This document shows positions 1 through 7,048 of a stretch of DNA of 20,752 bases, one piece after another. Source of the DNA: a virus. The DNA lies in IMG/VR virus record IMGVR_UViG_3300000576_000017, positions 1 through 20,752 of that record; one strand, written 5' to 3'. Both the position numbers and the translations under genes were made by a program. The notes below the pieces were generated by a model. It saw only the letters and a program-made list of their open reading frames with translations. It did no database searches and had not been told where the DNA came from. Positions within the stretch are counted from its first letter, which is position 1. Each line of letters begins with the position of its first letter.

Positions 1-276
1 TGGGAACTCGCCCCTTGGTAGTGACCTGCTCCAAGGACCAGGCCCTAATATGGCATCTTTCAGTGTACTTTGCATTCCGTATAAATATTGGTAAGACCAA
101 TCAATTGGTTCTTGTGTTTCTTTATCAAACGGAGTGAAAATCAAAGTTCCAAATTTAATGTTAGAAATGTCAAGAGAATATCTTATATTTCCCAGATCAA
201 CTACAGGATATGCTTCTTCATCTCTTATTAGTTGTACTGCATCTCTTATTTTAGTATTAAAAGAAAGAACTATCAT
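1..276 (-). CDS. Partial hypothetical protein, runs off the left edge
   Basis: The minus strand is open from an ATG at 276 to the window edge, giving about 92 residues with no stop. The peptide starts MIVLSFNTKIRDAVQ and has a mixed, protein-like composition (DWSYQYLYGMQSTLKDAIL). I do not recognise it. The frame is also open upstream to an ATG at 330, but that would overlap the dihydrofolate reductase start, so 276 is preferred. No clear Shine-Dalgarno site precedes either ATG, which lowers confidence. The gene would be divergent from the reductase, with only 24 bp between the two starts, and it matches the minus-strand orientation of almost everything else here. Confidence 0.5.
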   Translation of the reverse strand, partial: MIVLSFNTKIRDAVQLIRDEEAYPVVDLGNIRYSLDISNIKFGTLIFTPFDKETQEPIDWSYQYLYGMQSTLKDAILGPGPWSRSLPRGEFP

Positions 277-300
277 CACATTATTTACCGAGGAGAAAAG

Positions 301-846
301 GTGAAAAACATCGCTATAATTGTTGCGCATTCTATTAACAGAGTGATCGGTAACAAAGGTTCTATTCCATGGCATATACCATGCGATCTTAGAAATTTCA
401 AAGATTTAACAACAGAACATGTGGTAATAATGGGAAGAAAAACATACGAATCATTACCAGACTCAGTAAGACCTCTTCCTAATAGACACACTGTTGTTCT
501 TACTGAAAATCCAAACTATCACGTCAATCACTCACGTGTTTCTGTGTGCACTACTAAAGAAAAAGCACTAATGATCGCAAGCATGAAAACAAAAAGAGAA
601 ACTATATTTGTGGCTGGCGGCGAACACATATACAGAATGTTCATGCCTGATGCTAATATAGTTTATTCAACTATTGTCTATAAAACGGTTGAAGGGGATG
701 CATTTTTTCCAGAATTCCCAGATCCAAAAAGTTGGATATATAACTGGGGGGATAGTTACTATAGAAATATGCACTACAGAAGCATAACAGACAACATAGA
801 GTTTGCTACGTTCCACAGATGGAAAAGATATGAGGCGGACAATTAA
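301..846 (+). CDS. folA: Dihydrofolate reductase
   Basis: The 181-residue product should reduce dihydrofolate to tetrahydrofolate with NADPH, supporting thymidylate synthesis during phage replication in the cytoplasm. Family marks are visible: an N-terminal IAIIVAHSINRVIGNKGSIPW (active-site loop with the substrate-side Trp and a DL pair soon after), VIMGRKTYESLP (NADPH binding), and FVAGGEHIY (second nucleotide loop). The length fits the family. The GTG at 301 is chosen as start because AGGAG lies just upstream at 291-295 and the protein then begins at the conserved first strand. An in-frame ATG at 232 would add 23 unrelated residues. This is the only convincing plus-strand gene in the window, lying convergently to the unknown gene at 870, which suggests separate acquisition or regulation. 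I see no strong promoter for it. Confidence 0.93.
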   Translation: MKNIAIIVAHSINRVIGNKGSIPWHIPCDLRNFKDLTTEHVVIMGRKTYESLPDSVRPLPNRHTVVLTENPNYHVNHSRVSVCTTKEKALMIASMKTKRETIFVAGGEHIYRMFMPDANIVYSTIVYKTVEGDAFFPEFPDPKSWIYNWGDSYYRNMHYRSITDNIEFATFHRWKRYEADN

Positions 847-856
847 TGCCCGCCTC
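832..856. terminator. Hairpin between convergent genes
   Basis: GAGGCGG (832-838) pairs perfectly with CCGCCTC (850-856) around an 11-nt AT-rich loop that contains the reductase stop codon. It sits between two convergent genes, so it could end transcription from both sides. The U-tracts on either side are poor, so terminator function is an inference. Confidence 0.5.
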
Positions 857-869
857 AGACAAATCAATA

Positions 870-1475
870 TTATGATTTTTGCGCTTCTTTTCCTTTCTTA
901 CTGGGACGACCACCAAGCTTCAGATCTGGACACAGCTCATAAGCTTTTTCACGCTTGGATTTCGCATCGGCTTCCATGAGTCTTGCTTGCGTGATAAGAT
1001 TGTTTGCTTCTTCTCGTGCACGCTCTTCTGGTGTTAATTCCTTTGCTTCTGTTTGTTCAGATGCAGCAGGCTGCTCCTTCACAAGCTGTTGCTCAGTTGG
1101 AGCGTTAGATGGTTGAGATGGTGCATTGCCATTAATAGCTGCGTTTGCTTCACGTAGCGGCAGCTTTCTGTTTGGCATAGGAATAAGATTCACCTTATCA
1201 ACTGGCATTTTTTTGATCAGACCACGAACATGAAGTGTCTGAAGCATAGGTGATCCGTCACCAAACACTCTGCGACTCAGCACTTCATAAAGATCAATAG
1301 TCTGTTGTGATTCTTGGCTTTCAACCACATTCATTAGATTATCGTGGTAAATATCAGGTAACGTGCTACTCTGAACTACCAGACAGTGCTCAGGGTCTTC
1401 TGGTAGTTCTCTAAAGATGACAACCAATTTATTACCAAGATGATCAATTCCAACATGTCTGGTAATGTTACTCAT
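870..1475 (-). CDS. Hypothetical protein, Lys/Glu/Ala-rich C-terminus
   Basis: The product has 201 residues. The start at 1475 (MSNITRHVG) is chosen because AAGGAG lies a few bases upstream. An earlier in-frame ATG at 1496 lacks such a site. The first 110 residues look folded (HLGNKLVVIFRELPEDPEHC, then a section ending RGLIKKMPVDKVNLIPM). They are followed by a low-complexity Pro/Gln/Ala-rich linker and a charged helical tail with a basic end (GGRPSKKGKEAQKS). The start overlaps the stop of the upstream gene (ATGAGTAA), so the two are translationally coupled. I do not recognise a domain. Head- or tail-associated roles are common for such phage proteins, but nothing in the sequence proves one. 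Confidence 0.8.
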   Translation of the reverse strand: MSNITRHVGIDHLGNKLVVIFRELPEDPEHCLVVQSSTLPDIYHDNLMNVVESQESQQTIDLYEVLSRRVFGDGSPMLQTLHVRGLIKKMPVDKVNLIPMPNRKLPLREANAAINGNAPSQPSNAPTEQQLVKEQPAASEQTEAKELTPEERAREEANNLITQARLMEADAKSKREKAYELCPDLKLGGRPSKKGKEAQKS

Positions 1476-1764
1476 TTGCTTCTCCTTGTTTTTCAAATAG
1501 CTGAGGTGCTGAGACTTTCAGAAAGTCAACTATCTTTGTGTAAGTGGCACCAACGCCAGCTACTTCTGATGCACTAAATGCGCCTCGACGTGTTGCAGCA
1601 TCAATGATTTGTGTTGCTGCATAGAGATCGTTGATCGTTATTGAATTCTCTTCTTGTTCTTGTGTTTGTTGTTCAACTACTGATTCTTCACTGACTGTGT
1701 TTTCAACAATAGTACTTTCAGTTGCAGTTGCTTTATCAGCTTTGTTTCTTCGTCTTCCTGGCAT
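1468..1764 (-). CDS. Small hypothetical protein, acidic linker plus helical C-terminus
   Basis: The product has 98 residues and starts MPGRRRNKADKA at 1764, with AAGGAG at good spacing upstream. The N-terminus is basic. A Glu/Gln/Thr/Val-rich low-complexity stretch follows (about residues 12-42). The C-terminal half looks helical: ITINDLYAATQIIDAATRRG, then FSASEVAGVGATYTKIVDFL. The compact helical end with a disordered start recalls small conserved proteins of marine T4-like phages, but I cannot name a function. It sits 1 bp downstream of the HNH gene and overlaps the next gene by 8 bp, so the three probably form one unit. Confidence 0.78.
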   Translation of the reverse strand: MPGRRRNKADKATATESTIVENTVSEESVVEQQTQEQEENSITINDLYAATQIIDAATRRGAFSASEVAGVGATYTKIVDFLKVSAPQLFEKQGEANE

Positions 1765-1765
1765 A

Positions 1766-2314
1766 TTAGCTCCTTTTTTCAATTAATTTTTCTGGCCACT
1801 GCAAATACAGTAGCCAACTTTCATCCTTAATAATTAGTGGGTACTTCATTCTTTTCGCCATTAGTTCATAATAACTTGGCTTGGTTGGCATTCTCTTTGG
1901 TACTATCTTTTTGTTGTCTCCTTTTCCATGGTTACATGGCTTGCACGCAGACACAATATTAGTCCAGCTAGTCTTACCACCATGTGCTCTTGGCACAACA
2001 TGGTCAAGTGTGAGTTCGTCAGTGCTCTTCGCGTGGTTGTCTCCACAATACTGACATGTAAAGTCATCTCTTAGTAGCACATTGTTTCGAGTGTATTTCA
2101 CCATCCTGTTCCACTTTATGTATTGTGTAGTCATCACAACACTAGGAACTTTTAGTGTAGTGGAGGGAGACCTCACCTCCCAATCTTCATACTCGTGCAC
2201 AACGTTGACTTTATCTTGATACGCAAGACGAACCGCAGTCTGCCAAGGTACTACTGAGAATGGCACCACACTAAGTGGTTGTGCATCTTGATTTAGTATC
2301 AATACATCTGTCAT
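1766..2314 (-). CDS. HNH endonuclease
   Basis: The 182-residue product carries an HNH nuclease fold: a CxxC pair (CQYCG), LTLDHVVPRAHGG as the core His motif, WTNIVSACKPCN with the Asn and second CxxC pair, and a following KGD. An N-terminal region of about 85 residues (VLILNQDAQPLSVVPFSVV onwards) matches a widespread bacterial and phage HNH group. It probably cuts DNA as a metal-dependent nickase or endonuclease. It could be a free-standing homing enzyme or a DNA-processing protein. The ATG at 2314 is preferred over a TTG at 2335, but neither has a clear Shine-Dalgarno site. A palindrome resembling a terminator lies about 20 bp upstream, so expression of this gene is unclear. Confidence 0.88.
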   Translation of the reverse strand: MTDVLILNQDAQPLSVVPFSVVPWQTAVRLAYQDKVNVVHEYEDWEVRSPSTTLKVPSVVMTTQYIKWNRMVKYTRNNVLLRDDFTCQYCGDNHAKSTDELTLDHVVPRAHGGKTSWTNIVSACKPCNHGKGDNKKIVPKRMPTKPSYYELMAKRMKYPLIIKDESWLLYLQWPEKLIEKRS

Positions 2315-2334
2315 TGTAGTCACTTTATTTATCA

Positions 2335-2354
2335 AAAAAACCTATAGGTTTTTT
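2335..2354 (-). terminator. A/T-rich perfect palindrome with U-tract
   Basis: A 20-bp perfect palindrome (A6-CCTATAGG-T6) is followed on the minus strand by a run of seven T. It lies after the metallopeptidase gene and before the HNH gene. The stem has few GC pairs, so it may be only a weak terminator. Confidence 0.4.
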
Positions 2355-2371
2355 CTTATTTTAGATTGGGT

Positions 2372-2390
2372 GTCTACTTATTTCGTAGAC
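2372..2390 (-). repeat. Inverted repeat over the stop codon of the metallopeptidase gene
   Basis: GTCTAC (2372-2377) and GTAGAC (2385-2390) form a 6-bp stem with a 7-nt loop that includes the TAA stop. It may stabilise the 3' end or add to the weak terminator just downstream. Confidence 0.35.
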
Positions 2391-3694
2391 GCCTCTTCAT
2401 AATGGACAGTCACACCAAAGGGCGCCTCGTGACCCGGACGACCTTTGGCAAGAAAGATGGTGTCACAATAATCTGGATCACCATACGTGTTGCCTGGGAA
2501 CAAGTCAGTGAACATGATGAATGTGCTTGGAATCATACCATGCTCTTTCATCATTTCCCAGTTGCACTCAAACAAAGTACCACCGCCACCTTCTGGTTGA
2601 AAATCTTCAAGTTCATCTTCGGTGTCGGGTGTGAAAGTATGGATTGTGTACGTCTTGGTATCAAAGCACCATGCAGTAACTTTGTAGTCAGAGAACTGAT
2701 CCATAATGCCTTTTACTTCACTCAAGAACACCTTGATATCTTGTGCACTGATACTACCAGAGGTGTCGATGGCGATGTGCACCTCAACACGATTCTGATT
2801 GTCCATACCAGGGAGGTAGATACCTTGGTCACGACCTTTCCGAGAACTACGAGACCATGTGTAATCGCTCTTCAGTGTGCTCAGAACGGTGTTATTAAGG
2901 TATTCACGCCAGTCAACTTTACTTTCAGTCCACTCTTTCACCAAACGAAGTGCGCCGCCCGGTACTTTACTAGCACCATTAGACTGCTCCTGTGCGTTCT
3001 TTACTGCATCAATGACGGCTTTTTTGATTTCGTCACTGAGGCGCTTTACATCTTCTTCAGACAGTTTTACTTTGCTGCTACCTTTTCCTTCTTTACCGTC
3101 GCTGTCTTCATCAGAAGAGTCGCCATCACCAGAAGAGCCGCCATCACCATCCATGTCTAGGTGAATATCCATGCTATTCATCAGTTCATCGGCGTGCTTA
3201 CCACCATTCATAGCATCATCAAGAATGATATCATACACTTCTTCAGTGGGCATATCGCGGTACTTCTCGTCAATAAGGCCACCAGGGTCATTCGGACCAA
3301 CACCCAACTTTGCATACTGGTCTTTATCTTTCTCATATCCTGGCATAGAACTAGCCTTTGGCATCTTACCAATGTTCAGATCTTGCAGCTCAAGATTAAT
3401 AACGTAATCACCTGCACAGTTCCACAGACGCGGGTTTCGCGTCTCGCGACGAAGAAAATGACGATAGACCATGTGCATCACTTCATGTGCAACAACAAAC
3501 TTTAGTTCTTCATCATCCATGCCGTTGACAAACTCAGTGTTGTAATACATATGATAGCCATCCACTGCCATAGTGGGGCACCAATCATCTGCTTCAACAA
3601 GCTTCAGACGGACGGCAAGCTGGCCGAAAAACGGATTGTCCATCAGAAAATCTACTCGTGCTTGCACGATTCGGTCAAGAACGTTTTCGTTCAT
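2378..3694 (-). CDS. VWA-like metallopeptidase-domain protein (DUF2201 type)
   Basis: The product has 438 residues. The start MNENVLDRIV at 3694 has AAGGAG five bases upstream. The N-terminal domain carries a zinc-type HEVMHMVYRH motif (HExxH at residues 70-74), as in the putative metallopeptidase domain that goes with DUF2201. An acidic Gly/Ser/Asp linker spans about 185-225. The C-terminal domain has VHIAIDTSGSIS, a MIDAS-like DxSxS at about 310-314, typical of VWA-like domains, and FIMFTDLFPG later. Proteins of this kind pair with MoxR AAA+ ATPases, and such an ATPase lies directly upstream. The pair may remodel or cleave a host or phage target, but the substrate is unknown. Expression comes from a consensus promoter at 3727-3755, behind a terminator that separates it from the ATPase. 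Confidence 0.88.
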   Translation of the reverse strand: MNENVLDRIVQARVDFLMDNPFFGQLAVRLKLVEADDWCPTMAVDGYHMYYNTEFVNGMDDEELKFVVAHEVMHMVYRHFLRRETRNPRLWNCAGDYVINLELQDLNIGKMPKASSMPGYEKDKDQYAKLGVGPNDPGGLIDEKYRDMPTEEVYDIILDDAMNGGKHADELMNSMDIHLDMDGDGGSSGDGDSSDEDSDGKEGKGSSKVKLSEEDVKRLSDEIKKAVIDAVKNAQEQSNGASKVPGGALRLVKEWTESKVDWREYLNNTVLSTLKSDYTWSRSSRKGRDQGIYLPGMDNQNRVEVHIAIDTSGSISAQDIKVFLSEVKGIMDQFSDYKVTAWCFDTKTYTIHTFTPDTEDELEDFQPEGGGGTLFECNWEMMKEHGMIPSTFIMFTDLFPGNTYGDPDYCDTIFLAKGRPGHEAPFGVTVHYEEASTK

Positions 3695-3726
3695 GTTTAC
3701 TCCTTGGATCATTGAAATCAGCGCTT

Positions 3727-3755
3727 ATTATACTATCACACACTGAGTTTGTCAA
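3727..3755 (-). promoter_or_regulatory. Perfect sigma70 consensus promoter for the metallopeptidase gene
   Basis: On the minus strand TTGACA (3750-3755) and TATAAT (3727-3732) are separated by exactly 17 bp. Both hexamers match the consensus perfectly. The gene start at 3694 is about 32 bp beyond the -10 box. Confidence 0.92.
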
Positions 3756-3769
3756 CCTATACTGAAATG

Positions 3770-3797
3770 AAAAAGGGCTGGCGAACCAACCCTTTTT
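3770..3797 (-). terminator. Strong rho-independent terminator after the MoxR gene
   Basis: The minus strand reads AAAAAGGGTTGG, then a TTCG tetraloop, then CCAGCCCTTTTT. The 12-bp stem has one G-U pair and ends in a T-run. It lies 15 bp after the MoxR stop codon and just before the next promoter, so the two genes are insulated transcription units. Confidence 0.93.
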
Positions 3798-3811
3798 CAG
3801 ACCTTTTCACA

Positions 3812-4915
3812 TCACTTGGTGATGTACTTGTTGTACTTCTGGTAGAAAGTATCAAACACGTCCGTTTCAATTGCAATCGGAAGCTCATACGTGCGCAGAG
3901 CAATGATTGCACCCATGATGATCATCTCGGTGTTCATGTTGTTCATCATGAACGAAAGGAAACGATCAGAAACTTCAGTCCACTCAGGCTCAGAACACAG
4001 ATCACATCCTTCAGCTTTGGCATTCTCAACGCGCTCACTCATGGTGTAGCACATAGAGATAACCAGAGAGTACAGAGCCGAAGAACTCACATTCTTATCA
4101 GTCAGTTCTGTGACCTTGCCATCCAGAATGTCATTAGGATTCGGCAGTTGGCTCTTCAGTCGGCAATGAGACATGAACTCAATAGCCAGACCGTTGCCAA
4201 CCGTACCACCAACAAGCTGACGGTTGATGCTTTCACTCACCTTCGGATCGTAAAGCTGGCTCACGAACTCCCAAGTACGAGGAGTAGCGAAAGCATTGTC
4301 TGCACTTTTCGGATCAAAGGTAAAAAGATTACCAGGGTTCGCCTTCAAGAAACCAATCACATCAGGATGAATGCGAGCATCAATCGCCCACTTTTCCCAA
4401 TCTGCATACGTGTGCTTCAGAGTGAAGTGAACAAAACGATTCTTCAGTGCACTCGGCATACGATGCGCAACAGCACGGTCAGTTTCACGGTTGCCTGCTG
4501 CCAGAATGCTAACACCCTCAGGAAGTACATACGTACCCACACGACGGTTCAGAATCAACTGGTATGCTGCCGCCTGTACACTCTGCGGTGCGGCAGTGAT
4601 TTCATCCAGAAACAGAATCGCGTTATGAAGCTCGGTTTCATCTTCACCAGGAAGCTCACCAGGGCGAGCCCAACGCATAGTATTGGTTTCAGGGCAATAG
4701 AACGGAATACCTTTGATATCAGTCGGCTCCATGATCAGAAGACGCATATCGATCACAGGTCGATTATGACGCTTGCCAATCTGGGCGATAATGTCACTCT
4801 TACCGATACCTGGTGCACCCCACAGCATCACCGGGCGACCAGCATCAATGCAGCGCTCCATAAGCTCGACTGCGTTGCTCGGAGATACTGCAAATTCTTC
4901 GTTCTGTTTACTCAT
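3812..4915 (-). CDS. MoxR-type AAA+ ATPase
   Basis: The 367-residue product has a Walker A motif GAPGIGKS (residues 33-40), Walker B ILFLDE (100-105), a sensor-1 AAGNRETD (139-146), and a likely arginine finger region RMPSALKNRF. This order and spacing fit the MoxR/RavA group, which acts as a chaperone-like remodeller with VWA partners. The gene next downstream encodes a VWA-like metallopeptidase, a typical partner. The ATG at 4915 follows AAGGA. A strong promoter lies at 4962-4990 and a strong terminator follows the gene, so it is expressed alone. The role in infection is unknown; candidates include virion protein maturation or control of host complexes. Confidence 0.92.
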   Translation of the reverse strand: MSKQNEEFAVSPSNAVELMERCIDAGRPVMLWGAPGIGKSDIIAQIGKRHNRPVIDMRLLIMEPTDIKGIPFYCPETNTMRWARPGELPGEDETELHNAILFLDEITAAPQSVQAAAYQLILNRRVGTYVLPEGVSILAAGNRETDRAVAHRMPSALKNRFVHFTLKHTYADWEKWAIDARIHPDVIGFLKANPGNLFTFDPKSADNAFATPRTWEFVSQLYDPKVSESINRQLVGGTVGNGLAIEFMSHCRLKSQLPNPNDILDGKVTELTDKNVSSSALYSLVISMCYTMSERVENAKAEGCDLCSEPEWTEVSDRFLSFMMNNMNTEMIIMGAIIALRTYELPIAIETDVFDTFYQKYNKYITK

Positions 4916-4961
4916 GCCAAATTCCTTGTTTGTGTGTGTGTTTTACGATGTTTCGATGTGT

Positions 4962-4990
4962 ATTATATCGAAAGCTGTGTTGTAAGTCAA
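4962..4990 (-). promoter_or_regulatory. Sigma70 promoter for the MoxR gene
   Basis: On the minus strand TTGACT (4985-4990) and TATAAT (4962-4967) are 17 bp apart. The start codon at 4915 lies about 47 bp beyond the -10 box, with a GT-repeat leader between them. Confidence 0.88.
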
Positions 4991-5067
4991 GAAAAATAGT
5001 TTGTTGTAAATCAGTAACTTACAAATTTTTTGTTAGCTTAGCTTTGTTTTGCTCGCCAACGAGTGGC

Positions 5068-5096
5068 ATTATATCAACTCTTGAAAATATCTACAA
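5068..5096 (-). promoter_or_regulatory. Extended -10 promoter upstream of the MoxR promoter
   Basis: A perfect TATAAT (5068-5073) is preceded by TGA, giving an extended -10 element. A poor -35 (TTGTAG, 5091-5096) sits 17 bp upstream. It would make a second, longer leader for the MoxR gene. Confidence 0.55.
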
Positions 5097-5216
5097 CCGC
5101 ATCTTTGATTTTTTCGCTAACGTGATTCTTTACTGCGTTCTGTGTTGATACAGTTTCCACAGGTTTGAATCTTGCATTATCACTGGTTCTGCTTCTGGCC
5201 AGCGATCACTAATAAC
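5074..5216 (-). pseudogene. Broken small reading frame in the gap before the MoxR gene
   Basis: The gap at 4991-5245 has no intact gene, but two overlapping minus frames read like pieces of one small protein. The first (5216 to a TAA at 5130-5132) contains ISDRWPEAEPVIMQDSN. The second (ending TGA at 5074-5076) contains FKPVETVSTQNAVKNH followed by an amphipathic helix ending VVDIFKS. One indel near 5160-5165 would join them. The first frame lacks a usual start codon after its upstream TAG. A promoter lies directly upstream at 5222-5249. It may be a decayed gene, a gene broken by a sequence error, or a transcribed non-coding RNA. Confidence 0.33.
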
Positions 5217-5221
5217 ATGCT

Positions 5222-5249
5222 ATGATACAGATATCACGAATAATGTCAA
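5222..5249 (-). promoter_or_regulatory. Promoter overlapping the end of the unknown gene at 5246
   Basis: TTGACA (5244-5249) and TATCAT (5222-5227) are 16 bp apart on the minus strand. The TGA inside TTGACA is the stop codon of the upstream gene. It would transcribe the 5074-5216 region and possibly the MoxR gene. Confidence 0.6.
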
Positions 5250-5599
5250 GCACTTTTGCTTTTAGATGTAAGCCACTTTTTCACATCACCTCCGTTTAAT
5301 TTGATAGTGAACGAATCTTTACTAGAGAACAAGTATAATCTCGTGGCCGTTAGAAAATAAGGATACTGCACTCCATACTTCAATGTCAGTAGTTCTTTTC
5401 CAGTCAGAGGTGAACTTATGCCAAAAGAAGAGTGTTGAAAATGCTTCTTTAAACATTGATACCCAGGTCTAGATAATCTGACTGTGGATCGGTTTTTGAA
5501 CAAACGTGAATCCAATTCTTCACGTTCGTGTTCTTCAAATTCTCCACAGTCAATTAAGTAGTCAAACAATTGCTGTTTTATGGCCGCAGCGTTGTCCAA
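5246..5599 (-). CDS. Hypothetical protein
   Basis: The 117-residue product starts at a TTG (5599), two bases after the glutaredoxin stop codon; no ATG or GTG is available near the beginning of the frame, and no good Shine-Dalgarno site is visible. Translation probably depends on coupling to the glutaredoxin gene. The N-terminus is acidic and helical (FDYLIDCGEFEEHEREELDS). The rest is mixed with basic and aromatic patches (PYFLTATRLYLFSS) and a Lys/Ser-rich end. I do not recognise a family. It is the last gene of the long cluster, and a promoter overlaps its stop codon. Confidence 0.72.
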   Translation of the reverse strand: MDNAAAIKQQLFDYLIDCGEFEEHEREELDSRLFKNRSTVRLSRPGYQCLKKHFQHSSFGISSPLTGKELLTLKYGVQYPYFLTATRLYLFSSKDSFTIKLNGGDVKKWLTSKSKSA

Positions 5600-5601
5600 T
5601 G

Positions 5602-5826
5602 CTATGCCAGGTCAGATTTGACCAACTCTTGATATCCTCCTATGTACTCGCCATCTGAGAATATCTGTGGAACAGTGCGAAGGCCTGGGTTGTTCTTCTT
5701 AAACTCTTCACGCTTCTGCATATCATCAAGACTCACTTCTGTATAGTCTAGATTTCTTTCTGTGAGCCACCTTTTTGCTGCAACACAATATGAGCATTTA
5801 GATGTTGTGTAAATTACAATATTCAA
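5602..5826 (-). CDS. grx: Glutaredoxin
   Basis: The 74-residue product is a short glutaredoxin with the dithiol active site CSYC (residues 11-14), a TVPQIF cis-Pro loop, and GGYQEL for glutathione binding. It would keep ribonucleotide reductase or other thiol enzymes reduced, a common task of phage-encoded glutaredoxins. The start is a TTG at 5826, supported by GGAGG six bases upstream. It overlaps the upstream stop codon by 4 bp (TTGA). An ATG start is not available. The neighbouring nucleotide-metabolism genes (dCMP deaminase, dihydrofolate reductase) fit a role in making dNTPs. Confidence 0.93.
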   Translation of the reverse strand: MNIVIYTTSKCSYCVAAKRWLTERNLDYTEVSLDDMQKREEFKKNNPGLRTVPQIFSDGEYIGGYQELVKSDLA

Positions 5827-6011
5827 AATTGTCCTCCGTCAAGTTCAATAAAAGTTTGGTCTGGTTCTGATTGACTATTGATTGCTTGTTTTTGTATAAG
5901 TGTTATTTCTTCTAGAAGTTTTTCTGCATCATCTACACTCATAGATACTGTTTCTCTATTCTTGGTTTTGCTATTTTTCACCATCAATTCAAATCTTCTG
6001 ATCGCATTCAT
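5823..6011 (-). CDS. Small hypothetical protein
   Basis: The 62-residue product begins with an ATG that overlaps the exonuclease stop (ATGA) and ends overlapping the glutaredoxin start. It is charged and probably helical (MSVDDAEKLLEEITLIQKQA), with an acidic end (TFIELDGGQF). No family is recognised. The tight overlaps on both sides support it as a real gene in the operon. Confidence 0.75.
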   Translation of the reverse strand: MNAIRRFELMVKNSKTKNRETVSMSVDDAEKLLEEITLIQKQAINSQSEPDQTFIELDGGQF

Positions 6012-7048
6012 GAACTTTCTGCCAAGTACCCATTATAAGGTGCGTTAAGTAGTGTTGCAAAGTCGTCTGGATACTTACTGATCTGCTGTAGACCCCATTG
6101 ATTACAGAACCGCAGAAAGTGAATACCAACATTACTCACGCGATCTTTATTAACTTCAGTTAGTATAGATTGAACAAATTGTTCTTTGTATTCTTCTGGT
6201 TGCTGAGTGAGGTCAATTAGGTGAACATTTTTCTCATATTCACTCTTTACTGTTCTCACATTACCATCAACATCTGTCCACGTTTGTAGCATGAAGTTGT
6301 TCCAGTTGTACCCGCCGTTGTTCTTGTCTTGGTATGCTTCCAAAATCCCAGTCTTGTTTTTTGTTCCTTTTAGTCTTGCACCTGGGTAAGCAGGAAACAC
6401 ATTATCACTCTTATCTCCGCGAATACACTTTATAAAAAGAGACTTATCAATCCAGTCACTGTCTGGAACAAAAGCTTCATTGGGCTCACCCACTTTTAAC
6501 TTTCCATCGCTCTTTATTTCAAAGCTTAGCTTTTTGCCCTTGTTGTCAAATACACCATCGTGTGAGTACACAAGATCATTTATGCCGTTGTATATTTTAA
6601 CGTTGGGTGATACAAGTTGGATAAAATCTGTATCTGAACTAACCACTACATGATTATCATCTGAGTGTAGCTGTGTCCACATGGCTATCATGTCATCTGC
6701 TTCTGCAACTGGACAGTGCAGTACTGTAGCATTGGTCTTATCCAGAAAGAATTCTGCCAATGAGTTGAATGCTTCAAGAAAGATTTCTTCCTCTTCAAGT
6801 TCTTTTTTAGACAGTTTCAAACGTGCAACTGCTCTATTTGCTTTGTATTCTGAACTGTAGCTTTTCCTCCAGCTCTTACCTTCAGTACAAAATACAACAT
6901 GTGTACCACCATGTTCTTTATAAACTTTTCTAATGGAATTGAAAATAATATGAAGACTCATACCAATCTTGGTATCAAGATCTCCCATGGTGCTATGCTT
7001 GGCCCTGTGGTATAAGTTCATAGCATCAATTAGTATATACGTAGTCAC
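6008..7048 (-). CDS. rnh: 5'-3' exonuclease, T4 RNase H / FEN family
   Basis: The 346-residue product has the FEN-type metal-binding pattern: ILIDAMNLYHR at the N-terminus (Asp8), VAEADDMIA (115-122), SSDTDFIQL (137-145), and IRGDKSDNV (209-217) with the helix-hairpin-helix region after it. It should remove RNA primers and 5' flaps during lagging-strand synthesis, like T4 RNase H. The GTG start at 7048 overlaps the upstream stop by 4 bp (GTGA). Its length is close to that of T4 RNase H (about 305 residues), with a longer insert of about 30 residues before the GDKSDN motif. It lies in the same operon as the clamp. Confidence 0.93.
   Translation of the reverse strand: MTTYILIDAMNLYHRAKHSTMGDLDTKIGMSLHIIFNSIRKVYKEHGGTHVVFCTEGKSWRKSYSSEYKANRAVARLKLSKKELEEEEIFLEAFNSLAEFFLDKTNATVLHCPVAEADDMIAMWTQLHSDDNHVVVSSDTDFIQLVSPNVKIYNGINDLVYSHDGVFDNKGKKLSFEIKSDGKLKVGEPNEAFVPDSDWIDKSLFIKCIRGDKSDNVFPAYPGARLKGTKNKTGILEAYQDKNNGGYNWNNFMLQTWTDVDGNVRTVKSEYEKNVHLIDLTQQPEEYKEQFVQSILTEVNKDRVSNVGIHFLRFCNQWGLQQISKYPDDFATLLNAPYNGYLAESS

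Noticed and set aside
232-300. Upstream ATG extending dihydrofolate reductase by 23 residues
   Set aside because: AGGAG at 291-295 serves the GTG at 301, and the added residues do not fit the family N-terminus.
2366-3160. Long plus-strand open frame of 264 codons
   Set aside because: It is antisense to the metallopeptidase gene, has a low-complexity odd composition, and no ribosome site or recognisable domain.
3749-4999. Long plus-strand open frame of 416 codons
   Set aside because: It lies antisense to the MoxR gene, crosses its terminator and promoter, and is His/Thr/Arg-rich without motifs, as expected for a shadow frame.
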